Origin: Massilia sp. CF038
GTDB lineage: Bacteria; Pseudomonadota; Gammaproteobacteria; Burkholderiales; Burkholderiaceae_D
Reading direction: 5' to 3'
Assembly: GCF_900129765.1 (NCBI RefSeq)
Contig: NZ_FQWU01000001.1
Span: 1,922,001 to 1,986,000, forward strand
DNA: 64,000 bases
In this document: piece after piece, positions 1-6,777 of the stretch
How positions within the stretch are numbered: position 1 is the first letter of the stretch
How the letters are laid out: every line of letters begins with the position of its first letter
The notes under the pieces: model-generated
Seen by the model: only the letters and a program-made list of their open reading frames with translations
Databases searched by the model: none
What the model was told of the DNA's origin: nothing
Made by a program: the position numbers and the translations under genes

Positions 1-1
1 G

Positions 2-403
2 CGCGGCAAGGGGACCTTGATCAATATCGCCTCGATCGTCGCGATTGCGCCGGAGCTTCTCAATGGCGTGTACGGGGCCAGCAAGGCCTATGTGCTGGCC
101 CTGAGCCAGTCGCTGCGCCATGAACTGGCGGGCAAGGGCGTGCGCGTGCAGACCGTTTTACCGGGTGCAACCGCGACCGACTTCTGGAAGCTCGCCGGCA
201 CCCCGGTGGAATATCTGCCGCAAGAAATTGTGATGCGCGCCGATGCGATGGTCGACGCGGCCCTGGCCGGTCTGGATGCAGGGGAGTTTGTCACCATTCC
301 AGGCCTGGAAGACGGCGCCAAGTACGATGCGTTTGAAGCTGCGCGCATCGCCATGCACGGCGAATTGTCGACCACGACCCCGGCGTCGCGCTATCGGGCA
401 TGA
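2..403 (+). CDS. Short-chain dehydrogenase/reductase, C-terminal part (5' truncated by window edge)
   Basis: The frame is open from base 2, so only the last 133 residues are present and the true start lies to the left of the window. The text NIAS (catalytic Ser region) followed by YGASK (Tyr-x-x-x-Lys catalytic pair) and PGATATDF (the PG motif after the sixth strand that contacts the nicotinamide) identifies a classical SDR that oxidises or reduces a small carbonyl or alcohol with NAD(P). The Rossmann glycine motif is missing only because of the window edge. The substrate cannot be told. The gene runs in the same direction as the cupin operon but is separated from it by about 170 bases carrying regulatory repeats. 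Confidence 0.9.
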   Translation, partial: RGKGTLINIASIVAIAPELLNGVYGASKAYVLALSQSLRHELAGKGVRVQTVLPGATATDFWKLAGTPVEYLPQEIVMRADAMVDAALAGLDAGEFVTIPGLEDGAKYDAFEAARIAMHGELSTTTPASRYRA

Positions 404-410
404 TGCTGTT

Positions 411-470
411 ATGTGTCTGAATGTGTCTGGCGGCGTTACAGCAACATGGCCCGCCCGCCCAGACACAATC
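411..470. promoter_or_regulatory. TGTGTC/GACACA repeat array upstream of the cupin-thioredoxin operon
   Basis: Two tandem 10-bp repeats ATGTGTCTGA and ATGTGTCTGG occupy 411-430, one helical turn apart. An inverted copy, CAGACACAATC, lies at 460-470. The same hexamer array is found upstream of the bufferin operon (6677-6747). Direct repeats at a 10-bp period are typical of OmpR-family response-regulator sites. Assignment to a specific regulator is inference. Confidence 0.5.
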
Positions 471-572
471 CCGACATTGGCGTGACATGCTGGCGCGGTT
501 TAATGCATGTGTGGACTGCAAAGCAGGCTTCATCCCGGCGCCGGCAAGCATGTCCCTCACAGGAGAACCACC

Positions 573-995
573 ATGAAAGTCACCTACCCGAAGCGCGCCC
601 GCGCAACCTTGCTGCTGGCATCGGCCTTTGCCCTCGGCAGCGCCGCAATGGCCCCAGCATCGGCACAGCAGCTCGACGCCAACGGCATTGGCCGTACCGA
701 GGTGGTGCGCCGCGATCTCGATGCCAAAAACGAGGCGATCCAGGTCCGTGTCGACTTTGGCCCGCACGCGGCCTTCGGCAAGCACGCGCACCCTGGTGTG
801 GAAATCGCGTACGTGCTGGAAGGGACGATGGAGTATGTCCTTGACGGTAAAGCCGTCACGCTCAAGGCGGGAGAGTCTCTGTTCATCCCTGCCGGCGCCG
901 TGCATTCGGCCCGTAACCTCGGTAGCGGCAATGCATCCGAACTGGCGACCTACCTGGTCGAAAAAGGCAAACCAATTCTGGTGCTGGCCAAATGA
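573..995 (+). CDS. Secreted small cupin-domain protein
   Basis: A 140-residue protein with a Sec signal peptide ending near SAQQ (residues 1-33) and a single cupin barrel. Cupin motif 1 is visible as GKHAHPGVE (His-x-His-x3-Glu metal ligands) and motif 2 as PAGAVHSARN (fourth His). It is therefore expected to bind one divalent metal in the periplasm; substrate unknown. ATG 573 was chosen over an upstream in-frame start because AGGAGA sits 7 bases before it and because the signal peptide begins there. Its stop overlaps the next start by 4 bp (ATGA), so it is translationally coupled to the thioredoxin-like gene. The upstream repeat array is shared with the bufferin operon, which suggests a joint stress response. 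Confidence 0.88.
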   Translation: MKVTYPKRARATLLLASAFALGSAAMAPASAQQLDANGIGRTEVVRRDLDAKNEAIQVRVDFGPHAAFGKHAHPGVEIAYVLEGTMEYVLDGKAVTLKAGESLFIPAGAVHSARNLGSGNASELATYLVEKGKPILVLAK

Positions 996-2083
996 GCGGC
1001 CCGCACAAAACAAAACGCATTGCGCTCATGGCGGGAGCACTGGCCGTGGCCGGTGCGCTGGCAGTGCCGGCGCTCACCGGCCTGTCCCTGGTGGGGGCCG
1101 CGCCAAGCGGCAGCCGCCTGCAGGTGGAGGGCACCATGGCCGGTTTCGACGGCGCCACTACCTGGCTCAATTCCGCTCCCCTGACCGCGCCCAAGCTGCG
1201 CGGCAAGGTCGTGCTGGTCGATTTCTGGACCTATTCGTGCATCAACTGCATCCGCAGCATGCCCTATGTGCGTGCCTGGGCTGCAAAGTATCGCGACCAG
1301 GGGCTGACGGTGGTCGGCGTGCATACGCCCGAATTCAAGTTCGAGGAAGATCTGGTCAACATCAATGCGGCAGTGGGGCGCTTTCAGATCGACTTTCCCG
1401 TGGCCGTGGACAGCCAGCACAAAATCTGGCAAGCCTGGGGCAATCGCTACTGGCCTGCCTTTTATCTGGTCGATGCACAGGGCAAAATCCGTTTCCATCA
1501 ATTTGGTGAGGGCGGCTACGACAAGATGGAACTGGCGATTCAGTCCTTGCTGGCCGAAGCGTCGGGCCGTCCGGGTGACGGCAAGCTGGTCAATCCGCAG
1601 GCTGGCGCCGAGCATATGGCGCCAGCCCTGGGCAGCATCGGCTCGGACGAAACCTACGTCGGCTACGAGAAAGCGTCCAATTTCCGTGGCGCGCCACGGC
1701 TGCGTGAAGATCGTTTGCAGACCTATACGATGGCCAATCTGGGCTTGAATCAATGGGCTCTGGCGGGCGGCTGGGTGGTGGGCGCCGAAAGCGCGGTCGC
1801 TGCCGAATCGGGCGCCGCGCTGGCGCACCAGTTCAGCGCGCGCGACCTGCATCTGGTGATGGGGCCAGGCGCAGCCGGTGCCAAAGTGCGCATCAAAGTG
1901 ACGCTCGATGGCCGCGCACCCGGTGCCGATCATGGCGCCGATATTGACGCCGAGGGCAATGGCGTGGTGGATGCGACGCGCTTGTACCAGCTGGTGCGCC
2001 AGTCAGGCCGCGTAAGCCAGCGGCGCTTTGAAGTGCGCTTTCTCGACAAGGGCGCCGAGGCATTTGCGTTCACTTTCGGGTAA
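992..2083 (+). CDS. Exported TlpA/DipZ-type thioredoxin-fold protein
   Basis: A 363-residue protein with an N-terminal hydrophobic export segment (about residues 8-36). A redoxin domain follows with the active site FWTYSCINC (C83-x-x-C86), and the continuation VVGVHTPEFKFE is characteristic of the DipZ C-terminal thioredoxin module. The last roughly 140 residues (GSDETYVGYEKASNF onward) match the extra beta-rich domain that follows the redoxin in that family. It likely handles thiol-disulfide exchange in the periplasm. It is coupled by a 4-bp overlap to the cupin gene. The length is normal for the stand-alone soluble version, which lacks the CcdA-like membrane half of DipZ. A perfect inverted repeat just after the stop separates it from the convergent bufferin operon. 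Confidence 0.88.
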   Translation: MSGPHKTKRIALMAGALAVAGALAVPALTGLSLVGAAPSGSRLQVEGTMAGFDGATTWLNSAPLTAPKLRGKVVLVDFWTYSCINCIRSMPYVRAWAAKYRDQGLTVVGVHTPEFKFEEDLVNINAAVGRFQIDFPVAVDSQHKIWQAWGNRYWPAFYLVDAQGKIRFHQFGEGGYDKMELAIQSLLAEASGRPGDGKLVNPQAGAEHMAPALGSIGSDETYVGYEKASNFRGAPRLREDRLQTYTMANLGLNQWALAGGWVVGAESAVAAESGAALAHQFSARDLHLVMGPGAAGAKVRIKVTLDGRAPGADHGADIDAEGNGVVDATRLYQLVRQSGRVSQRRFEVRFLDKGAEAFAFTFG

Positions 2084-2090
2084 GTCGTCT

Positions 2091-2121
2091 GCTCTCGCGC
2101 AGGCGCAGCCTCCGCGAGAGC
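2091..2121. terminator. Hairpin between convergent operons
   Basis: GCTCTCGCG (2091-2099) pairs perfectly with CGCGAGAGC (2113-2121). The loop contains a further GGC/GCC pair. It lies 7 bases after the thioredoxin stop and 4 bases beyond the doxX stop, as expected for a shared bidirectional terminator. No clear T-tract follows, so intrinsic termination is not certain. Confidence 0.5.
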
Positions 2122-2125
2122 GCAT

Positions 2126-2539
2126 TCATCGTTTCAAGGCAGCGTCCAGTGACACGGCGCCAGCGCCACGCCCAATCAGGGGCAGCAGCAAGGCCATCCA
2201 GCTTAAATGAGTCGGCCAGGCTGCCGGATACACAAACACCTGGATCACCGCCGTCATTCCCAGCAGGCCCAGCGCCGCGCTACGTGTAAACAGTCCGATC
2301 ACCAGAAGCAGGGGCAGCAGATGCTCGGCCCCCGTTGCCAGCTGCGCTGCCAACTCGGGGGCGATCAAGGGCAAGGCGTATTCTGAACTGAACAAATCAT
2401 AGGTGGCGGGCTTGATGGTCATCAGGCCCTCCACTTTGGTGCGCCCGGACAGAAAGAAGATCGAGGCGGCCGACACTCTGGCCAGTAAAAGCAGGGCCGA
2501 AGTCGGGATCAAGTGGTCGGGAAGGGTAATTGGTTTCAT
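2126..2539 (-). CDS. DoxX-family membrane protein, terminal gene of the bufferin operon
   Basis: A 137-residue protein with four predicted membrane segments (around [51 protein letters not shown] and [12 protein letters not shown]). DoxX members are common last genes of bufferin operons (sometimes called bufD), where they are proposed to supply a quinone- or thiol-linked membrane step. ATG 2539 starts the conserved part; an in-frame ATG at 2578 would add 13 residues and overlap the hydrolase gene. Neither start has a strong Shine-Dalgarno sequence, so coupling to the upstream gene is likely. The family assignment is solid; the exact role is not known. Confidence 0.82.
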   Translation of the reverse strand: MKPITLPDHLIPTSALLLLARVSAASIFFLSGRTKVEGLMTIKPATYDLFSSEYALPLIAPELAAQLATGAEHLLPLLLVIGLFTRSAALGLLGMTAVIQVFVYPAAWPTHLSWMALLLPLIGRGAGAVSLDAALKR

Positions 2540-2565
2540 GGTGGCTCGCACGATCAAGGGTAAGT

Positions 2566-3546
2566 TCAAGTGCGCCATACGGCAGCGCGTGTCACGCCGA
2601 GAACGGCGTCGGCAAATGCTTGTGGTGCTTCACGGGGTAAATCGTGTCCGGCAGCGGCGATATGCAGCACGCGGCTCTGCGCCAAGCGCGCCGGCTGGCG
2701 TGCGCTGGCGCCGCCTTCGAGTGCGATGACCGGAACGGTCGGCGCTTTGCGCGCCGCCACGGTCAGTTCGGCCTTGACGTAGCGGGGATCAGGATCGGCA
2801 TTGCCGAAGCGATAGCGCCAGGCATGCAGGACTGTCTCGATAAAATCGGGGTTGTCGAAGCTGGCAGCAGCTTGCGCAAACGCGGCTTCGTCCATTCGGC
2901 CATCGCGGTTTGCATGGCGCCACACCTCTCGCATCACGCCAATGCGGTTGGTTTGCAAGGCCTGCCGTCCGCGTTCCGTCTGAAAGTAGAACTGGTGCCA
3001 CAGCGCCGCCTCGGCCGCCGGGGCCAGGGGCGTGGTGGCTGCGGCCGCGTCGTCGATGCCTTCGTTATTGGCAAGCACAAGCCCAACGCAGCGACTGGGG
3101 CGCAGCGCGGCCATTGCGCATGCAGCGCTCGCCCCCCACCCGAAACCGGCAAACACTGCTTCCGGAATGTGGAGCGCATCGATCAGGTCGAGCAAATCAC
3201 GCCCGAGCGCGGCCTGCTGGCCGGAGCGCGGCGTAGCCTCGCTGCGATAGCGGGTGGCACCGTGGCCGCGCAGGGACGGAACGATCACGCGCAGGCCCGC
3301 GTCGGCCAATATCCCAGCGGCCGCGGCGAAGCTCCGGATGTCGTAACCCAGATCATGGACAAGTACGACCGGGCGCCCATGCTCCGGGCCCAGAATCGCG
3401 CACGAAATGGCCAGTGTGTCGGTGTTCACCTGCTGAACCTGCAACCCGGGCAGCGCGACTGCGCCGAGCGCCCCTTTCGCCGCGGCCAGGGCCACAGCAC
3501 CGGTCAACAGAAATTGGCGGCGGCCGTTGATATGAGGACGGTTCAT
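2566..3546 (-). CDS. Tat-exported alpha/beta-hydrolase-fold protein lacking the nucleophile
   Basis: A 326-residue protein whose N-terminus [10 protein letters not shown] plus a hydrophobic stretch is a twin-arginine signal. The body follows the alpha/beta-hydrolase plan: [14 protein letters not shown] (oxyanion region), RGHGAT, the nucleophile elbow, and [12 protein letters not shown] (catalytic His, residue 301). The elbow reads [10 protein letters not shown]. Related proteins carry GYDWGG or GHSxGG there, so the Asp or Ser nucleophile is replaced by Gly136 (codon GGG, 3139-3141). The protein may bind rather than hydrolyse its ligand. It starts inside the stop of the DUF2063 gene (ATGA at 3543-3546), which places it in the bufferin operon between bufC and doxX, an unusual accessory position. 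Periplasmic location is inferred from the Tat motif. Confidence 0.85.
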   Translation of the reverse strand: MNRPHINGRRQFLLTGAVALAAAKGALGAVALPGLQVQQVNTDTLAISCAILGPEHGRPVVLVHDLGYDIRSFAAAAGILADAGLRVIVPSLRGHGATRYRSEATPRSGQQAALGRDLLDLIDALHIPEAVFAGFGWGASAACAMAALRPSRCVGLVLANNEGIDDAAAATTPLAPAAEAALWHQFYFQTERGRQALQTNRIGVMREVWRHANRDGRMDEAAFAQAAASFDNPDFIETVLHAWRYRFGNADPDPRYVKAELTVAARKAPTVPVIALEGGASARQPARLAQSRVLHIAAAGHDLPREAPQAFADAVLGVTRAAVWRT

Positions 3547-4325
3547 GCTGCTCTCCGGTTCGTGGGTGTGGCCGCGCTCTGCTCGACACCGATGATCATG
3601 TCATTGGCAAGCCAGTCCGCCAGCATGGCGCCAGCTCTGGCCACGCCTGCTTCCTCGCCCAGGCGTTCGGCCAGCAAGGCACACAGCGCGGTAAAGCCAC
3701 GGTGACCACGGGCTTTGTGGAGGGTCTCAAGTTCGAGTTGCTGCAGCCGGCGCAGGCGTGTACCAAAGCCGCGCCGCCAGATGGCGATGCCTTCTTGTGT
3801 CGCGAGCATGCGCGCTTCGGGCGCCGGCTCGCCGTTTTCGAGCGCGATCCAGATCTCGGCGGCGTTGGTGGCAACCGACGCCAGCGCCAGGGATGGGGTA
3901 AAGACCAGGCGCGCGCGCTCCCAGTTGACGCCGGCGAGCATGCTCGAGTCGACAGGGGCCGCATCGCGCGCAACGAAGGCAGTCGTCATCGCCCATTCGA
4001 TCCATGCCAGCTCGTGCAGGTCCGGGTTGTCGGGAAATTGCAGACGCAGCGTATCGACAAAGCGCTCGCCGTAGGCATCCAGCGTCCAGGCCTGCGGCGG
4101 ACGACGGTTGATGTGCGCGACGGCGGCGTGCTGGAACGCGGTGGCGCCGATGAAGCTTCGCAAGCGCGGGAAAGTCTGTTCCAGGCAGCCGGTCAATTGG
4201 CTGCGGTAGTTATTCTGATAGACGTGCAAACCGCCACGGGCAGTGCCCGCGAGCCGTCGGGCGCTGTCCTCATCGGCGTGGATCAGCCAGCTGCGCATCT
4301 GGCGCTGCAGGGTGGCCAGCTTCAT
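3543..4325 (-). CDS. bufC: DUF2063 protein, MNIO partner (bufC-like)
   Basis: A 260-residue protein of the DUF2063 (HvfC/BufC) family, recognisable from the N-terminus MKLATLQRQMRSWL, the helix text VYQNNYRSQLTGCLEQTFP, and ELAWIEWA in the middle. Members bind the precursor peptide and present it to the neighbouring DUF692/MNIO enzyme in the cytoplasm; older annotations call the N-terminal domain DNA-binding. The start at 4325 overlaps the bufB stop by 4 bp (ATGA) and its own stop overlaps the next start by 4 bp, so bufB, bufC and the Tat hydrolase are translationally coupled. There is no signal peptide, in keeping with a cytoplasmic modification step before export of the precursor. Confidence 0.88.
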   Translation of the reverse strand: MKLATLQRQMRSWLIHADEDSARRLAGTARGGLHVYQNNYRSQLTGCLEQTFPRLRSFIGATAFQHAAVAHINRRPPQAWTLDAYGERFVDTLRLQFPDNPDLHELAWIEWAMTTAFVARDAAPVDSSMLAGVNWERARLVFTPSLALASVATNAAEIWIALENGEPAPEARMLATQEGIAIWRRGFGTRLRRLQQLELETLHKARGHRGFTALCALLAERLGEEAGVARAGAMLADWLANDMIIGVEQSAATPTNRRAA

Positions 4326-5158
4326 GTTTGCACCATCGCGCCAATCTGACGCGCGGTATGCAGTTCCGCCATCAACTCTGCCAGCGGTGGAATGGCGGCG
4401 TCGCGTTCGATCATGGTGGCCACTGCGCCACAGCGGGCACGCGCGTGCGCGTACAGCGCCCAGACGGCGTCCGCAACGCTGCTGTCGTGGGTATCGATTA
4501 GCAGACCATCGCCGCGGCTGTGTCCCGCCAGATGGATTTGGCGCACCATCGGAGCCGGTATGCCCTCGAGGAAGGCGTGCGGATCGAAGCCGTGGTTGAC
4601 CGAACTGACGTACACATTGTTCACATCGAGCAGCAAGCCACAGCCGGTGCGCTTGCACATGGCCGCAATGAATTCCCACTCGTGCATGGCAGCGCCGGGG
4701 AAGCTCAGGTAGGCGGACGGATTTTCAAACAGCATGGCCCGGCCCAGCGTGTCCTGGGCGCGTTCGATATTGCTGCATACGATGTCGAGCGCTTCGTCAG
4801 TGTAGGGCAAGGGCAGCAGGTCGTGCGAATTGAAGGCGCCGATGCGCGACCAGCTCAGATGGTCGGACACAAACAAAGGGTCGATTTCGTCTGCCAGTTC
4901 GCGCAGGCGCGCAAGATAGTCGGCCCGTGGTCCGTCAGCCGAGCCAATCGACAGCGAGACACCATGCATGGCAACCGGATAGCGATCGCGGATCCGGCGC
5001 AGAATGTGGCGCGGCTGACCGCCGTCGACCATAAAATTTTCGGAGATGATTTCGACAAAATCGACGCCGACATCGGTCTCGAGAAAATCCTGGTAATGCT
5101 CGCGGCGCAGGCCCAGGCCATAGCCGGAAAACGAATCGGGTAAAGGAAAAGCCGGCAC
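4322..5158 (-). CDS. bufB: DUF692 / MNIO multinuclear iron enzyme (bufB)
   Basis: This is a DUF692-family TIM-barrel enzyme. In the bufferin systems that have been studied, it uses a multinuclear iron centre to oxidise Cys residues of the BufA precursor to thiooxazole-type groups. Visible metal-ligand motifs in order are MHGVSLSIGS, FVSDHLSW, LFENPSAY, LLDVNNVYVSS, IHLAGHS, DTHDSS and MIERD. An upstream ATG at 5218 keeps the frame open, but the stretch 5186-5215 in between is a perfect hairpin. GTG 5158 has GAGG six bases before it and gives 278 residues, the usual family size, so I prefer that start. It lies directly downstream of a bufferin precursor and overlaps bufC, which is the canonical arrangement. 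Confidence 0.9.
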   Translation of the reverse strand: MPAFPLPDSFSGYGLGLRREHYQDFLETDVGVDFVEIISENFMVDGGQPRHILRRIRDRYPVAMHGVSLSIGSADGPRADYLARLRELADEIDPLFVSDHLSWSRIGAFNSHDLLPLPYTDEALDIVCSNIERAQDTLGRAMLFENPSAYLSFPGAAMHEWEFIAAMCKRTGCGLLLDVNNVYVSSVNHGFDPHAFLEGIPAPMVRQIHLAGHSRGDGLLIDTHDSSVADAVWALYAHARARCGAVATMIERDAAIPPLAELMAELHTARQIGAMVQT

Positions 5159-5185
5159 GGTGGGCCTCGCATCAAAGTGATTACT

Positions 5186-5215
5186 CTGGTCCGCCGCTGA
5201 AAGTGGGCGGACCAG
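5186..5215 (-). promoter_or_regulatory. Perfect 10-bp hairpin between bufA1 and bufB
   Basis: CTGGTCCGCC and GGCGGACCAG form a perfect 10-bp stem around a 10-base loop, 8 bases after the bufA1 stop. There is no T-tract, so this looks like an intercistronic attenuator or 3' stabiliser that would raise precursor mRNA over enzyme mRNA. It also argues that bufB translation begins after it, at GTG 5158. Confidence 0.6.
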
Positions 5216-5222
5216 CATGGAC

Positions 5223-5489
5223 TTACTCTTTTTCGGTCAGGGTGCCGCCCAGTGCCTTGCACTCGGACGGTGTTTTGACCAGCACACCCTGGCCCTTGCA
5301 GTCGTTCAGGCCTTTGCAGTCGTTTTTGGCCGTGGCGCACAGGCTCTGGCCCTTGCAGCTATTGATGCCATAGCAGCGGGTGGGCTGTTCGGCGTCGGCC
5401 GCAAAGGCGGGGCTGGCGGCACCAGCAGCCAGAGCGAGAAGGGCGGCGGCGCCGGCAAGGCTGACGCGGGAAGTCAATGTGGTTTTCAT
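5223..5489 (-). CDS. bufA1: Bufferin precursor, Cys-rich DUF2282 peptide (bufA1-like)
   Basis: An 88-residue protein with an intact Sec signal peptide (cleavage after SPAFA, about residue 30) and a short Cys-rich mature part with six cysteines: RCYGINSCKG, SLCATAKNDCKGLNDC and SEC. The CYG-x-NSCKGQ and CKGQG texts are the hallmark of bufferin-1 type RiPP precursors. In the cytoplasm the cysteines are modified by the MNIO enzyme, and the product is then exported to the periplasm, where it sequesters copper. AAGGAG lies 8 bases before the ATG. It is followed by a strong hairpin and then bufB. It is small and acidic to neutral, with no membrane anchor. Confidence 0.93.
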   Translation of the reverse strand: MKTTLTSRVSLAGAAALLALAAGAASPAFAADAEQPTRCYGINSCKGQSLCATAKNDCKGLNDCKGQGVLVKTPSECKALGGTLTEKE

Positions 5490-5547
5490 GTGATGCTCCT
5501 TGATGGTGGTGAAATGCGGGCAGGTGCTGCCTGCCAGGTTGGGAAAA

Positions 5548-6321
5548 TCAGAATGTGTCCAGCGCGGCCTGTTCGATCACCTTGGCCACGTCCTCCGGCC
5601 GCGATACGTGTACGGCATGGCTGGCAGCCAGTTCGACCACTTTGGCGTGAGCGCGCTGGTACATCATGCGTTGCGTTTCGGGACTGAGAAAACGGTCGGC
5701 GCTGGCCACGATGGCGTAACTGGGCTTGCTGTGCCAGAGCGCCGCGTACGATGGCGTGCCTGCGAAGTCCTGGTACATCGGTACCTGCGAGGCGGCAAAG
5801 AAGCTGGCGCGGTTCGGGCTCAGATCGGCCCCGAAATCGCTTTGCCAGCGGGCCCGGTCTGCCCAGTAGACGCCGGACCAGTCGGGTTTGATAGCGGCGC
5901 CTTGAGTCGGCACGGCGCGCAGCAGCTGCAGCGCGTTTTCGCCTACCTCGGGCGCCAGCGCTGCCACGTAGACCAGCGCGCCAATCTTGGCGCCACTGCC
6001 CGCGTGACCAATCACGCTGCCGCCAATGCCATGACCGACCAGCACCACCTTGCCGATCTGCTGAAACAGGATGCGGCGGGTCATCGATACATCGGCGTCA
6101 AGCGAGGTATGGGTGGCCGGGACCACGGTCACGCGGTAGCCCTTGTGGCTGAGGATATCGTGCACGACGTGCCAGCTTGAGCCATCGGTAAAGGCGTCGG
6201 GGACGATGACAATATTGCGCGCCAGGGGCAGCGCTGCCGGTTCGGCGGGGGCTGCGCCGGCGAACTGCATGGCCACACTCAGTGCGGCAGCCGTCATCAG
6301 TTTGTGGGAAGTGAAAGGCAT
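5548..6321 (-). CDS. Exported alpha/beta-hydrolase-fold protein lacking the nucleophile Ser
   Basis: A 257-residue protein with a Sec signal (residues 1-28, ending near APAEP). The fold is that of EstC-like esterases: NIVIVPDAFTDGSSW, VVLVGHGIGG, LVYVAALAPE, ASADRFLSPE (acid Asp209) and AASHAVHVSRPE (His235). The nucleophile elbow, normally GHSYGG, reads GHGIGG, so the Ser is Gly98 (codon GGC, 6028-6030). The other two triad positions remain. It lies between two bufferin precursor genes, 10 bases after bufA2, so it belongs to the same transcript. The ATG at 6321 was chosen because it begins the signal peptide and follows AAGG; the longer upstream frame overlaps bufA2. A binding or chaperone role is possible but unproven. 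Confidence 0.87.
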   Translation of the reverse strand: MPFTSHKLMTAAALSVAMQFAGAAPAEPAALPLARNIVIVPDAFTDGSSWHVVHDILSHKGYRVTVVPATHTSLDADVSMTRRILFQQIGKVVLVGHGIGGSVIGHAGSGAKIGALVYVAALAPEVGENALQLLRAVPTQGAAIKPDWSGVYWADRARWQSDFGADLSPNRASFFAASQVPMYQDFAGTPSYAALWHSKPSYAIVASADRFLSPETQRMMYQRAHAKVVELAASHAVHVSRPEDVAKVIEQAALDTF

Positions 6322-6331
6322 GATGTCCGCC

Positions 6332-6601
6332 TTATTTGCGTGGCGTGAGCGAACCGAAGCCCTTTGGGGTCTTGATGGTGGTGCAGGTGCCTTTGGCCAC
6401 CAGGGTCCAGGCATCGCCCTGGTAATCGGTCTTGGAGGTGGCGGCGCAGCTGGTACCGGCACCGGCTGCACAGTCATTGTGACCGGCTAGCGAGACGCCG
6501 TAGCATTTCTCGGTTGGCTTCCTGGCTTCGTCGGCGTGGGCGGCGCCCGCGCTCAGGACCAGAGCGAGAGCGGCGGCAGCGGTGGATAGAGAATGTTTCA
6601 T
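6332..6601 (-). CDS. bufA2: Bufferin-like precursor, DUF2282 peptide of a second type (bufA2-like)
   Basis: An 89-residue protein with a clear Sec signal (cleavage near AAHA, residue 22) and four cysteines in the mature part: [28 protein letters not shown] and KGTC. The KCYGV-x-LAG-x-NDCA start and the YQGDAW middle mark the DUF2282 subgroup usually called BufA2, distinct from the CKGQG-type peptide at 5223. AAGGAG lies 9 bases before the ATG. It is the first gene of the bufferin operon, is followed by a hydrolase-fold gene rather than by its own MNIO gene, and presumably shares the single bufB/bufC pair. The upstream region carries the TGTGTC array. Confidence 0.88.
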   Translation of the reverse strand: MKHSLSTAAAALALVLSAGAAHADEARKPTEKCYGVSLAGHNDCAAGAGTSCAATSKTDYQGDAWTLVAKGTCTTIKTPKGFGSLTPRK

Positions 6602-6676
6602 GGTCTGGCTCCTTGTGGACGTTGTCGCGGCGGTGGAAATCATCGTTGCGCGATGTGTTCCATTAGACCGGGCGGG

Positions 6677-6747
6677 TGTGTCGTCGACATCTCGCGCGTG
6701 TGTCGCAAGGAGGGGCGATTGTGTCAATGGCCAGGCCAGACACAATC
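6677..6747. promoter_or_regulatory. Phased TGTGTC array with 9-bp inverted repeat upstream of the bufferin operon
   Basis: TGTGTC occurs at 6677, 6699 and 6720 (spacings 22 and 21, two helical turns). The third copy forms a perfect inverted repeat GATTGTGTC (6717-6725) / GACACAATC (6739-6747). The text CCAGACACAATCC is shared with the cupin promoter region at 459-471. This is probably a binding region for the OmpR-type regulator encoded just upstream or for another stress regulator; which one is inference. Confidence 0.55.
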
Positions 6748-6777
6748 CGAAACAAATCTGTTCTACAAAACCGGGTT

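Noticed and set aside
4855-5340. A minus-strand frame of 161 codons overlapping bufA1 and bufB
   Set aside because: It is out of frame with both recognised bufferin genes and has no motif.
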